The notes below the pieces were generated by a model. That model saw nothing but the letters and a program-made list of their open reading frames with translations. It was not told where the DNA came from and searched no databases. A DNA stretch of 64,000 nt. It comes from Phytopythium helicoides (lineage: Eukaryota; Oomycota; Peronosporomycetes; Pythiales; Pythiaceae). Position numbers and translations under genes: made by a program. Shown piece by piece: positions 34,178 through 45,613 of the stretch (positions are counted from its first letter, which is position 1; every line of letters begins with the position of its first letter). Location: NCBI GenBank assembly GCA_024867545.1, contig JANFNE010000033.1, forward strand, positions 496,001-560,000, written 5' to 3'.

Positions 34178-35677
34178 ATGGCGCAGCTCAGCCTCAAGCC
34201 TCGCGACTCGCGCCTGGCATTTGCCACCATCGTCGTACGAGTTTGGCCGCTATCGTCCTAATCAAACGGATTTATTCAATGTTGCCACCTGCTCTTTCAC
34301 AACAGGGTGAACCAACACTTCATGGCCGCCCGCTGAGTGCCGGACCACTGCTAGAGGCAATGGACGGATTCACAGGCTCCGTTATCCAAAAGTATGCTGA
34401 TGTGAAACCTGTAGATCGCTACCACTTCGTACTAATTTGCCTTCACTCAGTGTCATGGCGACCTCAATGGTGAACGTAGCGGTGGAGCATCTTGATATTA
34501 AGCGCCGAGTCTTCCATGGAGACCTCGTGCGGTTTGAGGGGCAACTCGTGCACACTGGTCGGACATCTGCAACTGTTCAGGTGTGGATAGATATCACAAA
34601 GCCTTGTAGGGACTTAAGCACTCTGACTCTCTCACACACAATGCCATGACAGATCTCAGGGTATCGAAGCGGTGTGACCAACCCCGAGTTTGAGCACGTG
34701 CTCGACTGCTTCATGACAATGGTTGCTGTCGACAAGAACGGTCGCCCTGCTGCCATGGGCGTGCCGAAGCTAGTTGACACTGGAGAAACCGAATTCATCA
34801 CCCGCATGGAAGCATGGACACAAGAACGAAAAGCCCACGCAGCTCGCTGGAAGAAGGAGCAAGCCGAAGTCGATGCGCTTGAGTCGGTCTCCAGAGATAT
34901 GCTGGAGATCAGCGACGAAGCCACCGACGATAGAAGTGCACCAACCGTCGGCGAGACCCAAGTCGACTTTTGCATGATCTTCCTGCCCAAGCAGCTCAAT
35001 GCGTCGGGGACTGTTTTCGGTGGTGAGCTCCTTCATTGGATGGTACGTAGCTCGCGCCATTTTGCCTTTGCAAATACTGCTGCCACAGGAACTGAACCGA
35101 GCCGCACATCGTTCCAGGACAAAGTAGCCGTGGCGTGTGCACAGCGCTTCGTCCGCAACGTGAACGTCGTGTCTGTGGCTGTTAATCACGTGACGTTTTT
35201 CCTGCCGGTCACGATGGATGACGTCGTGACGCAGTCTGCCAGACTCACACGTGTCAGGTACGATCGAGCATGGCTGCACTATCAGCTTAAGTTGAGATGG
35301 CTGACGGGACATCTCTGCAGCGGATCCCGCATGGAGGTGGCTGTCGATGTTTTCCGGAAACCTGGGCGATCCAATGTGACCAAGAAATGCCTCACTGGGT
35401 GAGTTCTTATGTGAAGCTGAGCTTGTGCCGAGATACCGACGCCAACTCGTTTCCTTTTGCAGCTTCTTCACACTCGCGAATCTCGATAGTGCCAACAATG
35501 AGGTTGGTATCCAACAGCACCTGCGAGCAACCGAAGACGATCAATTTGGACTTCGAGCGATGCTGAAAGCTCAACGCCGCGCCAGAGCTGGCGAAGGAAG
35601 AGACCAAGCTTTTCGCACTGGAGCCGCTGGAGATCTCTCCCAACTTAAAGTCCCCACGAGCGAACAGCAAACTGTAG
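34178..35677 (+). CDS. ACOT9-like acyl-CoA thioesterase, copy C, C-terminal SKL after one frame correction
   Basis: Closest in layout to copy B. Exons: 34178-34234, 34306-34391, 34451-34580, 34653-35042, 35118-35257, 35321-35398 and 35463-35677. Blocks: RDSRLAFATIV, RRVFHGDLVRFEGQLVHTGR, ISGYRSGV, LPKQLNASGTVFGGELLHWM and DKVAVACAQRF. As assembled, an extra A at 35584 (GCC[A]GAG) shifts the last exon so that it runs to 35823. Without it the tail reads LAKEETKLFALEPLE and ends SPRANSKL at 35677, parallel to the SKL of copy B. The exon sum is one over a multiple of three. The start MAQLSLKPRD is short, lacking a presequence unless an upstream exon exists (see the intron at 34090-34168). Confidence 0.87.
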
Positions 35678-35935
35678 CTGGCAGGATTCATGTAGGGCGG
35701 AGTGAATGCAAAGCACGTCGTGTTTTCCTCTTGGAGGTGCTTGGACGAGAACTCACGTTGAAGAATTGGACGCTAGATTGTCGTGTAAACACCATCTGTG
35801 ATCGCTCCCGTGACCTCGTGTGATTGACGGTACGCACATCGTAATCGTTTGAGCCAAAAGTTTATCATCCTTCCTGTGAATCACCTGCCGCTGTCAGCGT
35901 CGGGATCCACTTCATCCACTTTCCGTTTTGCCACC

Positions 35936-37380
35936 ATGGTGTTCAAGCTGCTTGCAGGCTACATGAGCGACCTGTGGCGCGCTCGCTCTATCCCCGCGCA
36001 GATGTCGGCCAAGGAGACCCGGGTGGCGTTCGCTCAAATCTTGGTGAGCTGGCAGATCCCACTCGATAGAAGGTAATGGGAGACCCTGGTGGCTGATGTC
36101 GTTGATGGTGCAGGGCGAGGAAAGCCAGCGCGGCAAGCGGCTGAGCGCTGGCCCCGTCCTGGAACTCATGGATGTGCTCGCTGCTACGGTCAGCGCTCGG
36201 TGGGGACCCTCGATTGCATAAGTAGGAACGGCAGTAAGTCACTGACGCACAGAACTCCGCTGACAGCATCGCACGAGGGCCGACGGCAACCATTTCGATT
36301 GACCGCGTCGACATGATCAAGCCTGTGTTCCATGGCGACCTGATGCGCGTCGAGGGCGAGGTCATCAGTTTGAGCAAGTCGACGATGGCCGTCCACATCA
36401 GCGGGTTTCGGCACAACATGGCTGCAGGGCAAGTTCGAGAACACGCACAACGCGATCGTGACCATGATCTCCATCGATCGCTTTGGGCGTCCTCGGCCTG
36501 GTTTGCCGAAGTTGGTTGATCCGGACAACACAGAGCAGCATGCCAAGGGACAGGAGATGGCGCAGAGTCGTAGAGAGCTGTTCTCGCGCTGGCGCAGCGA
36601 GCAGGCGGCGGTCGATAACCTCAAGTTCGTCTCGAAGTCGGAGCTTGCCACGCCGAGTGCGAACAAGAGTGAGTTTGTATCCATCTCGGATACGGAGATC
36701 GAACTGCGCAACTGGTTCTTGCCGAAGAACCTCAACATCAACGAGACGCTCTTCGGTGGCGACTTGCTGACGTGGATGGTGCGAAGTCTGCGAGCGCAGC
36801 CGATGCTCTGACGCACTGCTAACAATCGGTTGTCTGCGAGCAGGACCAATCCGCGTTGTACTGCGCTCGGAACTTCACCAGGAACGACAACATGGCGACG
36901 ATTGCGATGAACCGCGTGCAGTTCAAGCTCCCGATCCGTGGAGCCGATGTCGTCGCGATGCGAGCGCGCGTCGTGAGCGTTCGGTGCGTGTCGACAGTGC
37001 CCATGTTGAGTGTCGGTTGCGTAGTTTAAAACTGATGGTGATGACTTGCGCAGCGAGAGCCAGCTGGAGGTCGAGGTCGAGGTGTTTGTCGAGTCGCTAA
37101 TCGAGCCTGGCCACTCGCGCAAGTCTCATAGCGGGTATGTTGGTCTCCAGTTTTGACCATGTCGTCGCTTCAGTTACCTCACAGTCGTGTGTTTGACAGC
37201 TACTTCACGGTGCTCAACCTGGACGAGAAGGGAGAGCTGAGCAACATTAACAAGGGTCTCACCGTCGACGAGAGCAACCAGGAGGAGATGAAGCTGCTGC
37301 TGAAGGCCGAGAAGCGTCTGACATTCGAGGATGAAGATCGCGGCCTGTACTCGCTGGGTCCGCTTCCTTCTCGGCTGTAG
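35936..37380 (+). CDS. ACOT9-like acyl-CoA thioesterase, copy D, C-terminal SRL
   Basis: Six exons: 35936-36043, 36114-36199, 36267-36778, 36844-36983, 37054-37135, 37201-37380. Unlike A-C, the intron before the SGFRHN block is absent, as in copy E. Blocks: [57 protein letters not shown] and [11 protein letters not shown]. An extra base near 36428 breaks the frame between HNMAAG and FENTHN; copy E is intact at the same place. It ends LGPLPSRL, which fits the PTS1 consensus [SAC][KRH][LM]. The N-terminus [17 protein letters not shown] is shared with copy E and could be a weak presequence. Confidence 0.88.
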
Positions 37381-37771
37381 CTTGTTGAAGACCTTGTCAC
37401 CTCTTCCACGTCGGATTCGAGCAGCACCAAGCCGAGCAGGTCGCGGCAGTGCCGTTGGAGATTCCGCCGAGCAAAAGGTGAGCGTTGAGAGATAGAGGCC
37501 GGGAATGAAAACCTTCTCGCCGCATTTTCACGTTGAAGCCGCCTGGACGTTCGGTGGCCATTGGACCCGTCGTGTGTGTAAACAGCGTCGCAGACGAGCA
37601 TCCCCTTGTCACCTGACGAGACGTCTCTAAAGTCACCATATCCACTCTATCTCACCACAAACCGTCGACAACACAATACTTCGCCACCTTGTAGTCGACT
37701 TAACTTGCGTGTCACTGGTCGCGACCAAGCAGAGAGCAGTGGCCAAGCGCCGCATTTGACCACTCGCCGCC
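37381..37771. other. Intergenic between thioesterases D and E
   Basis: About 390 bp, presumably the terminator of D and promoter of E. No gene seen. Confidence 0.5.
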
Positions 37772-39206
37772 ATGGTGTTCAAGCTGCTCACGGCCACTGC
37801 GCGCGACCTGTGGCGCGCGCGCTCCATGCCAGCGCAGGTGCGCGCCAAGGACACGCGGCTGGCGTTCGCTCAGCTGCTGGTAAGTCGACGCGGCGGCGCG
37901 GCGGACTCGCGGCTGGGGACTCACGACCGGCGGCGCAGGGCGAGGACGGGCAGCATGGCACGCGGCTGAGCACGGGGCCGATCCTGGAGCTCATGGACGT
38001 GCTGGCGGGAACCATCAGCGCTCGGTGAGGCTCGTTGGCTGCAGCTCGAGAGGTGACTGGGCAGGAGCTGACTGGGCTGTGCCAGAGTGTCGAAGGGGCC
38101 GACAGCCACCATCTCGTTCGACCGCGTCGACCTCGTCAAGCCCGTGTTCCACGGCGACCTCATCCGCGTCGAGGGCGAGGTCATCAGCCTCAACAGGTCC
38201 TCCATGGCCATCCACGTGAGCGGTTTCCGCCACGACCTCGCCTCCGGACAGTTTGAGAACACGCACAACGCCATCGTGACCATGGTCGCCATCAACCGCT
38301 TCGGCCGCCCGCGCCACGGCCTGCCGGAGCTGTTCGACCCCGACCGCGCCGAGCACTGCCTCAGGGTGCGCGACATGGCCCACCGGCGACGTGAGCTGTT
38401 CTCGCGCTGGAGGAACGAGCAGGCGGCGGTCGACAAGCGCGACTTCATCTCGAGCGCCGAGCTCGGCACGCCGAGCGAGACCAAGAGCGAGTACGTGTCG
38501 GTCTCGGACACGGCCATCGAGCTGCGCAACTGGTTCTTGCCGCGCAACCTCAACATCAACGAAACGCTCTTTGGCGGCGACCTGCTAACGTGGATGGTGC
38601 GTGCGCTGACAGTTGGAACCCCTCTGTCTGATGGGAGTTTGCGACTCATGAGGTTGGACTGTCGGTACAGGACAAAGCCGCGCTGTACTGCGCGCGCAAC
38701 TTCACCAAGAGCGACAACATGGCGACAATCGCGATGAACCGCGTGCAGTTCAAGCTGCCGATCCGCGCGTCCGATATTGTATCAATGCGCGCGCGTGTTG
38801 TGAACGTCCGGTGGGTTGTCCGCCATGAGTGCTGCTGGCTTGCAGACGCTTGATGCTGATGAACGTGGTGCCATGGAACAGACGCTACCGACTGGAGGTC
38901 GAGGTCGAAGTGTTCGTCGAGTCGGTGGTGGAGACCGGGGTGGTCCACAAGTCGCACACCGGGTGCGTTCGCCTTGCAGGCATCTTTTGAGCTGCTTGAG
39001 CTGACGTTGGCTCACTCGATGGCAGGTACTTCACGGTGCTGAACCTGGACAAGGACGGTCAGATGCGCGTGATCGACAAGGGCCTGGCCGTGGACGAATC
39101 CAAGCAGCAGGAGATGAAGCTGCTGCTCAAGGCCGCCAAGCGCTACTCCTTCGAGGACGAGGACCGCGACCTGCACTCGCTCGAGCCGCTCGACCTGCGC
39201 CTCTAG
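37772..39206 (+). CDS. ACOT9-like acyl-CoA thioesterase, copy E
   Basis: Intact paralogue of copy D. Exons 37772-37879, 37939-38024, 38086-38596, 38671-38810, 38882-38962 and 39026-39206 sum to 369 codons. Blocks: [78 protein letters not shown] and [12 protein letters not shown]. It ends LEPLDLRL, which is not a standard PTS1. The D/E pair lies closest together and shares the missing intron and the MVFKLL start, so it is probably the youngest duplication in the array. The stop lies 117 bp before the PMS2 start. Confidence 0.92.
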
Positions 39207-39310
39207 TTGAAGTTGCTGTAGCCACTTTCGGACCCGTTGCACGTGTTGCTACCACATTGATAATAACACGTCCTCCATACAAATCGCCAGTGTTCGTAGC
39301 CAAAAGGGCC

Positions 39311-39322
39311 TTTCCCGCCAAA
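39311..39322 (+). promoter_or_regulatory. E2F/DP-like site directly before the PMS2 start codon
   Basis: The sequence TTTCCCGCCAAA matches the E2F consensus TTTSSCGS and abuts the ATG at 39323. Function is inferred from the consensus alone. Confidence 0.45.
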
Positions 39323-42300
39323 ATGACCGACGGTGGTGGCGATGGCGAGCGCGCGCTGCGGGCGCTGGGGCGGCGCGACGTGCAGCGCATCTGCAGCGGG
39401 CAGTCGGTCGTGGACCTGGCGACGGCCGTGAAGGAGCTGGTGGAGAACGCGCTGGACGCGGGCGCCACGCAGGTGGAGGTCAAGCTCAAGGAGTTCGGCC
39501 GCGACGCGCTCGAGGTCAGCGACAACGGCGTGGGCGTCTCGCCCGCTGACTTCGGCGCGCTCGCACGCAAGCACTTCACCTCCAAGATCTCGCGCTTCGA
39601 GGACATCGAGCGCGTCGCGTCCTTCGGCTTCCGGTGCGTCGGCGCCGTGCGCGAGGCGGCGGGGGTCGAGCTGACGGTGCCTGGACAGGGGAGAGGCGCT
39701 GAGCTCTATTTGCGAGCTCTCCGGCGGCTTCTCCGTCTGCACGCGCACCGCCAACGAGGACATCGGGTCGCTGCTGACCTATGACTCGAGCGGCCGTCTT
39801 GCCAAGCAGGTACTGGTGCTGGAATTGGAGTGCATGAGTCCCCGATCACTGACATGCTCTTCAGACGAGGAAGGCACGGCCGGTTGGGACGACGGTCATG
39901 GTGGAGGAGCTCTTCAAGGTGAAGGGCTTAGGTCATACACGTGCAGAGCTACGGGTTGCTAATATGCTCTCTCTCTCTCAATGCAGCCCTTAGTGGTGCG
40001 TCACAAGGATTTTCACAAGAACATCAAGAAGCATTACGCGAAACTGCTCAAGGTGCTACAAGGCTACGCTCTTAGCTGCACAAATGTGAAGCTGTCCGTC
40101 GTCAACACTAGCGGCAAGGCGGGGCGGCAGGTGGTCCTTGCCACGCAGGCGCATCAACGAACAGGAGACAACATTGCTAGCGTGTTCGGCACCAAGTTCT
40201 TCAGGACATTAGTACCTGTCGATTTCGTTCTGGACGACGTTTGGCCGTCTGAGGACCAGGATGATAATGATCAAAGTGATATCACTGATGATGCCAGCCA
40301 GGAGGACGAACAAAAGGAGGAAGCAGGCGTCGGCCCAGAGAAACCAGAGTCCGACAAGAAGACCCCAGCTAACCGGCGAGTTGTTGGATACGTATCAAAA
40401 GTTGGCGCTGGCGTGGGACGCAGTGACAATGATCGACAGTTCTTCTTCATTAACGGCCGCCCATTTGATCTACCAAAGGTATACCAAGCTTCGTCCATGT
40501 GATGTAGCACTGCAGATACTGATCCGTTCTTGATGGTTGTGCAGATCGCTAAAGCAACCAACGAAGTGTGGCGACAGTACGAAATGAAGCAAAAGCCTGC
40601 ATGTGTACTGAACTTCCTGATCCCTCTTGGCGATTATGATGTAAATGTGACCCCGGACAAGCGCGAAACTTTCATCAAAGATGTATGTTTCTATGCCATT
40701 ACCGAAAATATTTGCACAGGGGATTGACTAAGCCTCTATGGCATGTACCTGCAGGAGGCACACATCGTTCACGCCTTCAAGATCAAGCTGAATAGCTTGT
40801 ACGAACCCAGTCGGGGAACTTTTATGGTGCAGCCTTTGCTGTCGTCGTTTACACAGCCAACATCATCTCAAAAAGATCAGCTTCCCGATTCGTCTCCTTT
40901 AACTGAAGAAGACCAAGTCGATGGTACTTCTATTAGTTCTGCTCCTGCAAAATCGATTCACCGAGTTGATGATACCATCTCAGAACGACGTCAAGATGAG
41001 AGTCTGAGAGCAGCTCCAGCATCAGTGACTAGATCGTACAAGGTAGTTGATGTAATGGAGCCAGCATCGAGTATCGACAACTCTCCGGAAGAAGTTGCTC
41101 CTGGTGTCTCCGCAACTAGTGACGAAGATTCCGACTCTCAAGGCTCCCACGGAGTATCGAAAGGAAACCCAGTGCCCTCTTCGGCTCGAGGTTCTTCTAC
41201 CAGTAATGACGGGACCCCCGACAGTGGTGCGGATCGAAAACACCACCGTTCTCATCACCATGAGGATCATTGCCACGATGCGAGTAGTACCGTTGATGGG
41301 AAAAGCTGCGGGAAAAAGCGCCGCCTCTCAAACTCTGTTGTTGATGAACCGCTCAGCCAAGAAGATCTCATTGTGCTTCCTGCAATTGCTCCCGCTCCAA
41401 TTGAAGCCCCACTTGAAAGTAGCACCTGGTCGTTTTCGGAGATGAGGCACCAGCGTCAAGCATTTTTTGCTCAGCAAGTAGAAGAAGAGCTAGAGCGCCA
41501 ACAGCGACCTAGCAAACGCCCCAAGGTACCATCAGTATGTTCAGCGGTGCCACCATCACAGCTCGAATGTGGTGAAGACAGCTACGACGAAGCTGCTGCA
41601 GCCGCACTGCAGCGAGTCCTGAAGAAAGAAGACTTCCAGCGAATGGAAATCCTGGGACAGTTCAACCTCGGATTTATTATCGGAAAACTCGATAGCGACC
41701 TTTTCATTATTGACCAGCATGCAAGCGACGAAAAGTTCAACTACGAGACGCTCCAGCGAACGACAGTGATGCATCAGCAACCACTTGTTCGCCCATTGCC
41801 TTTGGAGCTGACCGCAGGCGAAGAGATGGTGGTGATCGACCATTTGGATGTGTTTGCCAAAAATGGTTTCACCTTCCAAGTTGATGCAAATGCTCCAGCC
41901 ACAAGAAAACTCAAGTTGCTGTCACTGCCTTTCACGAAGCACACTCAATTTGGGGCAGAGGGTATGTGCATTGCCAATTTGCTGTCGGTCACAGGGGTGT
42001 TGCCTTTGCTTTTCTGTAGTTAACACTTGTCCATTTTTCACAGATATTCGAGAGCTGGCGTCACTGCTGCTGGACACTCCTGCACACCATGCGTCCACAA
42101 TTCGGCTGCCAAAGGTCATGGCAATGTTCGCGTCGCGCGCATGCCGCTCGTCCATTATGATCGGGACGGCATTGCACCGAGAGGAGATGCAAAAGGTACG
42201 CGTCTACTTTGACTGTATGGGTCGATTGTACTTTTCGTCTGACAAAATCCGTGCAACAGATCGTGAGGAATCTGTCCGGTCTCGACCAGCCATGGAATTG

Positions 42301-42428
42301 CCCTCACGGGTGCGTGCATGTTGAATAGTCTCGCTGCACTTGTGCATGAGACTTACAGAGTGATGCGCAGGCGACCAACCTTGCGGCATCTGGTCGACCT
42401 CGACCACCTATCGGAGGATCAGTCATGA
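39323..42428 (+). CDS. MutL homologue PMS2-type mismatch-repair endonuclease
   Basis: MutL-alpha endonuclease subunit that nicks DNA after mismatch recognition, working with MLH1. Nine exons (39323-39633, 39689-39809, 39865-39918, 39987-40478, 40545-40682, 40755-41961, 42044-42195, 42260-42309, 42371-42428) total 861 codons, in frame throughout. The N-terminal GHKL ATPase shows AVKELVENALDAGA, VSDNGVGV, KHFTSKI and FGFR/GEALSS. The linker (residues about 330-570) is acidic, Ser-rich and has a His-rich HHRSHHHEDHCHD patch. The C-terminal dimerisation/endonuclease domain has LGQFNLGFIIGKL and the metal-binding motif DQHASDEKFNYE. It also has ACRSSIMIG and the terminal PWNCPHGRPTLRHL, diagnostic of PMS2 rather than MLH1 or MLH3. 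Confidence 0.95.
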
Positions 42429-42594
42429 AAACATCCACACTTTTATCATCGGGAATCCAGACTCTGCATGCCTAACTTATCTATTCCCCACTCCCTTTTG
42501 CTCTCAACTTGTCACCAACATGTACGCGCAACGCACGCACACGGTTACTTGGTTATACGCTCATTCTCCTTTCCATTTATTGCTACATTTGCTC

Positions 42595-45126
42595 TTACTG
42601 ACTTCGAAGCCCCTTATTTCTTCTCATTCTTGCTGCAAGAACGATAACAACGATCAACTGTAGACCAAACGCGTATGCGATGAGGACTAGCATGTCACGC
42701 TGCACGTCGGCATTTTCCATGCCGTAGTCTCGTAGCACTTGCTTCGCTGCTGGCGTCCCGATGGCCATCAAGTGCTCGTACATGAAACCCTCGAACGAGT
42801 ATGAGTGGAACGCGAGGTAATTTCCCCAGATCCAGTAACTTGGCATGCTTCGCACCGGGACGAGAAAGCCTTCGCAGAGCATAAACATCCCGAAGAGCCC
42901 TGCTCCCAGAGCAATGCCTACAATATAGTGAGGCACAGCGGCTGCAAGCGCGTGCATGCACGACTCAGCCACTACCAGCGAGAGCGTAAGGTTGAGCAAG
43001 AAGGCACCGAAGCCACGGACGCCTGCCAACGAGATGACGACGATCGTTGCGACCAGTGCAATGGCGAAGATGCCGGGGAGAGCAGCCAAAATCGTCGCTG
43101 CTGCATAGCTGATGGGGTGAAGCCGAGGAGTGTTCATGGCCTCGCGCTCATACACTGCGCGCTGCTCAATGAGGGCCGGTAATGCGGCTACCGACATGAA
43201 GACGAGAAAAGCCTGGAGATAGAAGAGTAGCGGCACAACCGCACCGGGATTCTCGTCAGCGCTTGCACCGTAGACCGACTCGCGAAACATGGAGCCGGCC
43301 GTGAGTGCCAGCAACAAGTACATGAGCACTCGGACCCAGAAAACTCCAGGGTGACGCCAGTTGTTAAGCCACGCGCGGTGCAAGAGCACGCCGAACTGTG
43401 TCCATCGAGACGGTCGAAGCGCTCGCAATAAAGCTCGATCGTCTAAGAAGCGCAGCACATCGCGTCGGCGCTGGCGCCACCTCTGGTTTGCTGTGCCGCC
43501 GCTCACAAGGGTTCCATTTGCTTCGGCGCGATCCCTCGTCACATCAGCTTTGAACGCGCGGAATGAATCGCTGAACTCGAGTGCCCCCGTGAAGACGGTC
43601 AGATCAAGAGACTGGCGATTGTAGTGGTCGCTTGGGAAAAAGTCGGCATTCACAAGGTGCACGAAGTACTCGGTTGGATTCGAGTATACGGGACAAACAA
43701 AGCCCAGCGAGCCAAAGTGCGCAACGGCAGCCCGTGCACGACCAAAGTAGATGAGCTGACCCTTGCTGAGCACTGCGAGGTTGGTCAGCAGTGCAAAGAC
43801 CGCCGAGCTAGGCTGGTGGATGGCACACACGACATTCTTGCGCGAGTCCCGGCACAGACGCGCAATGTACTCCATCACTCGACGAGCGGAGCTCGCGTCA
43901 AGCCCCGATGTCGGCTCATCGAGCAACAGCACCGATGGGTTTGCGAGGAGCTCGACTGCGATGGCGAGTCGTCGACGCTGACCGCCGGACACACCCTTGT
44001 GAAACACGTCACCTACCATGGTATTAGCGCACGCTCGTAGCCCCATGGCGTCGATGACATCTTGTACTCGTATCTCACGCGTGAGCAGTGGCACGTGTGA
44101 TGGCAGACTCAGTCCTGCAGCAAATTGAAGCGTCTCGAGCACCGTGAAGGCCCCCAGGAAGGCTGAATCCTGAGCCACGTAGCTCATGACGGCACGGAAA
44201 GTTCGCAAGTCACGTGGTCGGCCATTGACATCGATCTGGCCTTCAATTCGCGCCGAAGACGGAGACGACAGCACTCGACCGGCGAGCACGTCCAGCAGCG
44301 TGGATTTGCCAGCTCCGGATGGCCCAATAATTGCCGTGAGCTCTCCCGGTGCTGATCGGCCCCACACGTTATCGAGGATCTTGTGTGATGATGATGGCGC
44401 AGAAAGAGGAGGAGCCTCTGAAAGCGACGGAAGCGAGTCGTCTCGACACTGATCGCTGTTGGGCTCCGTCGGAGGCTGCGACAGCGGGTGTGTCCAGCGT
44501 TGGAAGCCGTTGCCATCGGTTGGAGGATCTCGGAAAGATTTGAGTGCCGAGGATTTTCCAGTCTTCCGCTTTCCTGAGGCGAGCACGAAGGAAATGTGCT
44601 GCCAGCTGAGCGAGCACTCGTGACGCAAGTCTCCCGGTCGCCTCTTGCCTGCGTCCGAGTCCTCGAATGAGGACACGGACGAGCGTCGCTGCGGCGCGAA
44701 CGTGATGCTGGCACGGTTCCCGTAGTACTCGACACCGTCGACGGCCTCGTCCAGACGAGCAAAGGAGCCGATCGGGTGGTCCGGCCACGGTGACGTGGCG
44801 CTGGCGTCGGGGTTGGCGCCTGGCGGACCCGAAGGAGGAAACAACCACGTCCCGCCTCGCTGGCTCGTGGTCTGCAGGTGGTTCGTGGTCGCTGCTGCGG
44901 CTTCCAGCAGAGTCTGCGGGGCCTTCGTCTGGCTGAGATTGTCGCGTCGGCGAGCCGAGCTGTCCGTTTCTCCATCGAGAAGCCCAGCCTGACGTTCACC
45001 CGCGGTCTGCTCGGTGAGCGCAAGCGGCGAGAGCTCTGGCATGGCCAACTGGAGATTCCCGAGTGAAAGTGAGCTTCGTGTGGACTTGAGGGCTCGGAGC
45101 TGAGACTGCGCTGGCGGCTCCCGCAT
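42595..45126 (-). CDS. ABCG (white-brown complex) half transporter
   Basis: ATP-driven exporter subunit of 843 residues, probably dimerising to move lipids, sterols or xenobiotics. Single open frame, no introns. After about 240 residues of low-complexity N-terminus comes the nucleotide-binding domain: Walker A GPSGAGKSTLLDVLAG (near residue 268), Q-loop SYVAQDSAF, signature GVSGGQRRRLAIAVELL and Walker B SVLLLDEPTSGLDASSARR, then the H-loop CAIHQPSS. The membrane domain (residues about 575-840) has six hydrophobic segments, beginning with VRVLMYLLLALTAGSMF and ending with LIAYAFGLQLIVVIVL, in the ABC2-membrane order typical of ABCG. The reverse NBD-TMD order distinguishes it from ABCA-D types. 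It is convergent with PMS2. Substrate unknown. Confidence 0.93.
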   Translation of the reverse strand: MREPPAQSQLRALKSTRSSLSLGNLQLAMPELSPLALTEQTAGERQAGLLDGETDSSARRRDNLSQTKAPQTLLEAAAATTNHLQTTSQRGGTWLFPPSGPPGANPDASATSPWPDHPIGSFARLDEAVDGVEYYGNRASITFAPQRRSSVSSFEDSDAGKRRPGDLRHECSLSWQHISFVLASGKRKTGKSSALKSFRDPPTDGNGFQRWTHPLSQPPTEPNSDQCRDDSLPSLSEAPPLSAPSSSHKILDNVWGRSAPGELTAIIGPSGAGKSTLLDVLAGRVLSSPSSARIEGQIDVNGRPRDLRTFRAVMSYVAQDSAFLGAFTVLETLQFAAGLSLPSHVPLLTREIRVQDVIDAMGLRACANTMVGDVFHKGVSGGQRRRLAIAVELLANPSVLLLDEPTSGLDASSARRVMEYIARLCRDSRKNVVCAIHQPSSAVFALLTNLAVLSKGQLIYFGRARAAVAHFGSLGFVCPVYSNPTEYFVHLVNADFFPSDHYNRQSLDLTVFTGALEFSDSFRAFKADVTRDRAEANGTLVSGGTANQRWRQRRRDVLRFLDDRALLRALRPSRWTQFGVLLHRAWLNNWRHPGVFWVRVLMYLLLALTAGSMFRESVYGASADENPGAVVPLLFYLQAFLVFMSVAALPALIEQRAVYEREAMNTPRLHPISYAAATILAALPGIFAIALVATIVVISLAGVRGFGAFLLNLTLSLVVAESCMHALAAAVPHYIVGIALGAGLFGMFMLCEGFLVPVRSMPSYWIWGNYLAFHSYSFEGFMYEHLMAIGTPAAKQVLRDYGMENADVQRDMLVLIAYAFGLQLIVVIVLAARMRRNKGLRSQ

Positions 45127-45613
45127 GCCTTGGAGGCAGCAGAAGAGTGGGAGGACAGGCAGCGCTCCTCCGGTTCCGAAAGCGTGGAAGAGTCGCTGGC
45201 AGGCTGCTGCGAGTCAGCGGGCCGTTGGGACTCGCGGCGCAGAAGGAGAGTGAGTCCGCCGTGACGTGGAAGACCCACGAGGCCAGCCCCGCGAGCGTCG
45301 ATGGAAGGCTTGGCCGTGCATGGAGAAGGTGCGGCCACTCGCCTGGACTTCTCGCTGGACACTACGGCTGCAACCTGTTGACACGCCTCGCTTCGGGAGC
45401 TGTGCAGTACGCGGAGGTGGTGCTACTGTATCCCGTCGGTGGAATCGAGAAGCAGCGCTGGCTACCTCTAAGGCCCACAAATGTTGTCAGCAACTGGCCA
45501 TTGCTCATTTCGGCAGCCTGTTGCGTCAATTGCACGCCTCATGACAAGACAACCCTGACACTCCGACAATGACAAGCACGTGGGATGTAAATTCGTTCTT
45601 AGATATTCGGGGC
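45127..45613. other. Intergenic upstream of the ABCG gene
   Basis: About 490 bp between two minus-strand genes. Open frames are short and unsupported. It should include the ABCG promoter. Confidence 0.5.

Noticed and set aside
42559..42580. GCTCATTCTCCTTTCCATTT resembling the oomycete Inr/FPR promoter motif
   Set aside because: It lies between two convergent 3' ends with no gene start downstream on that strand.
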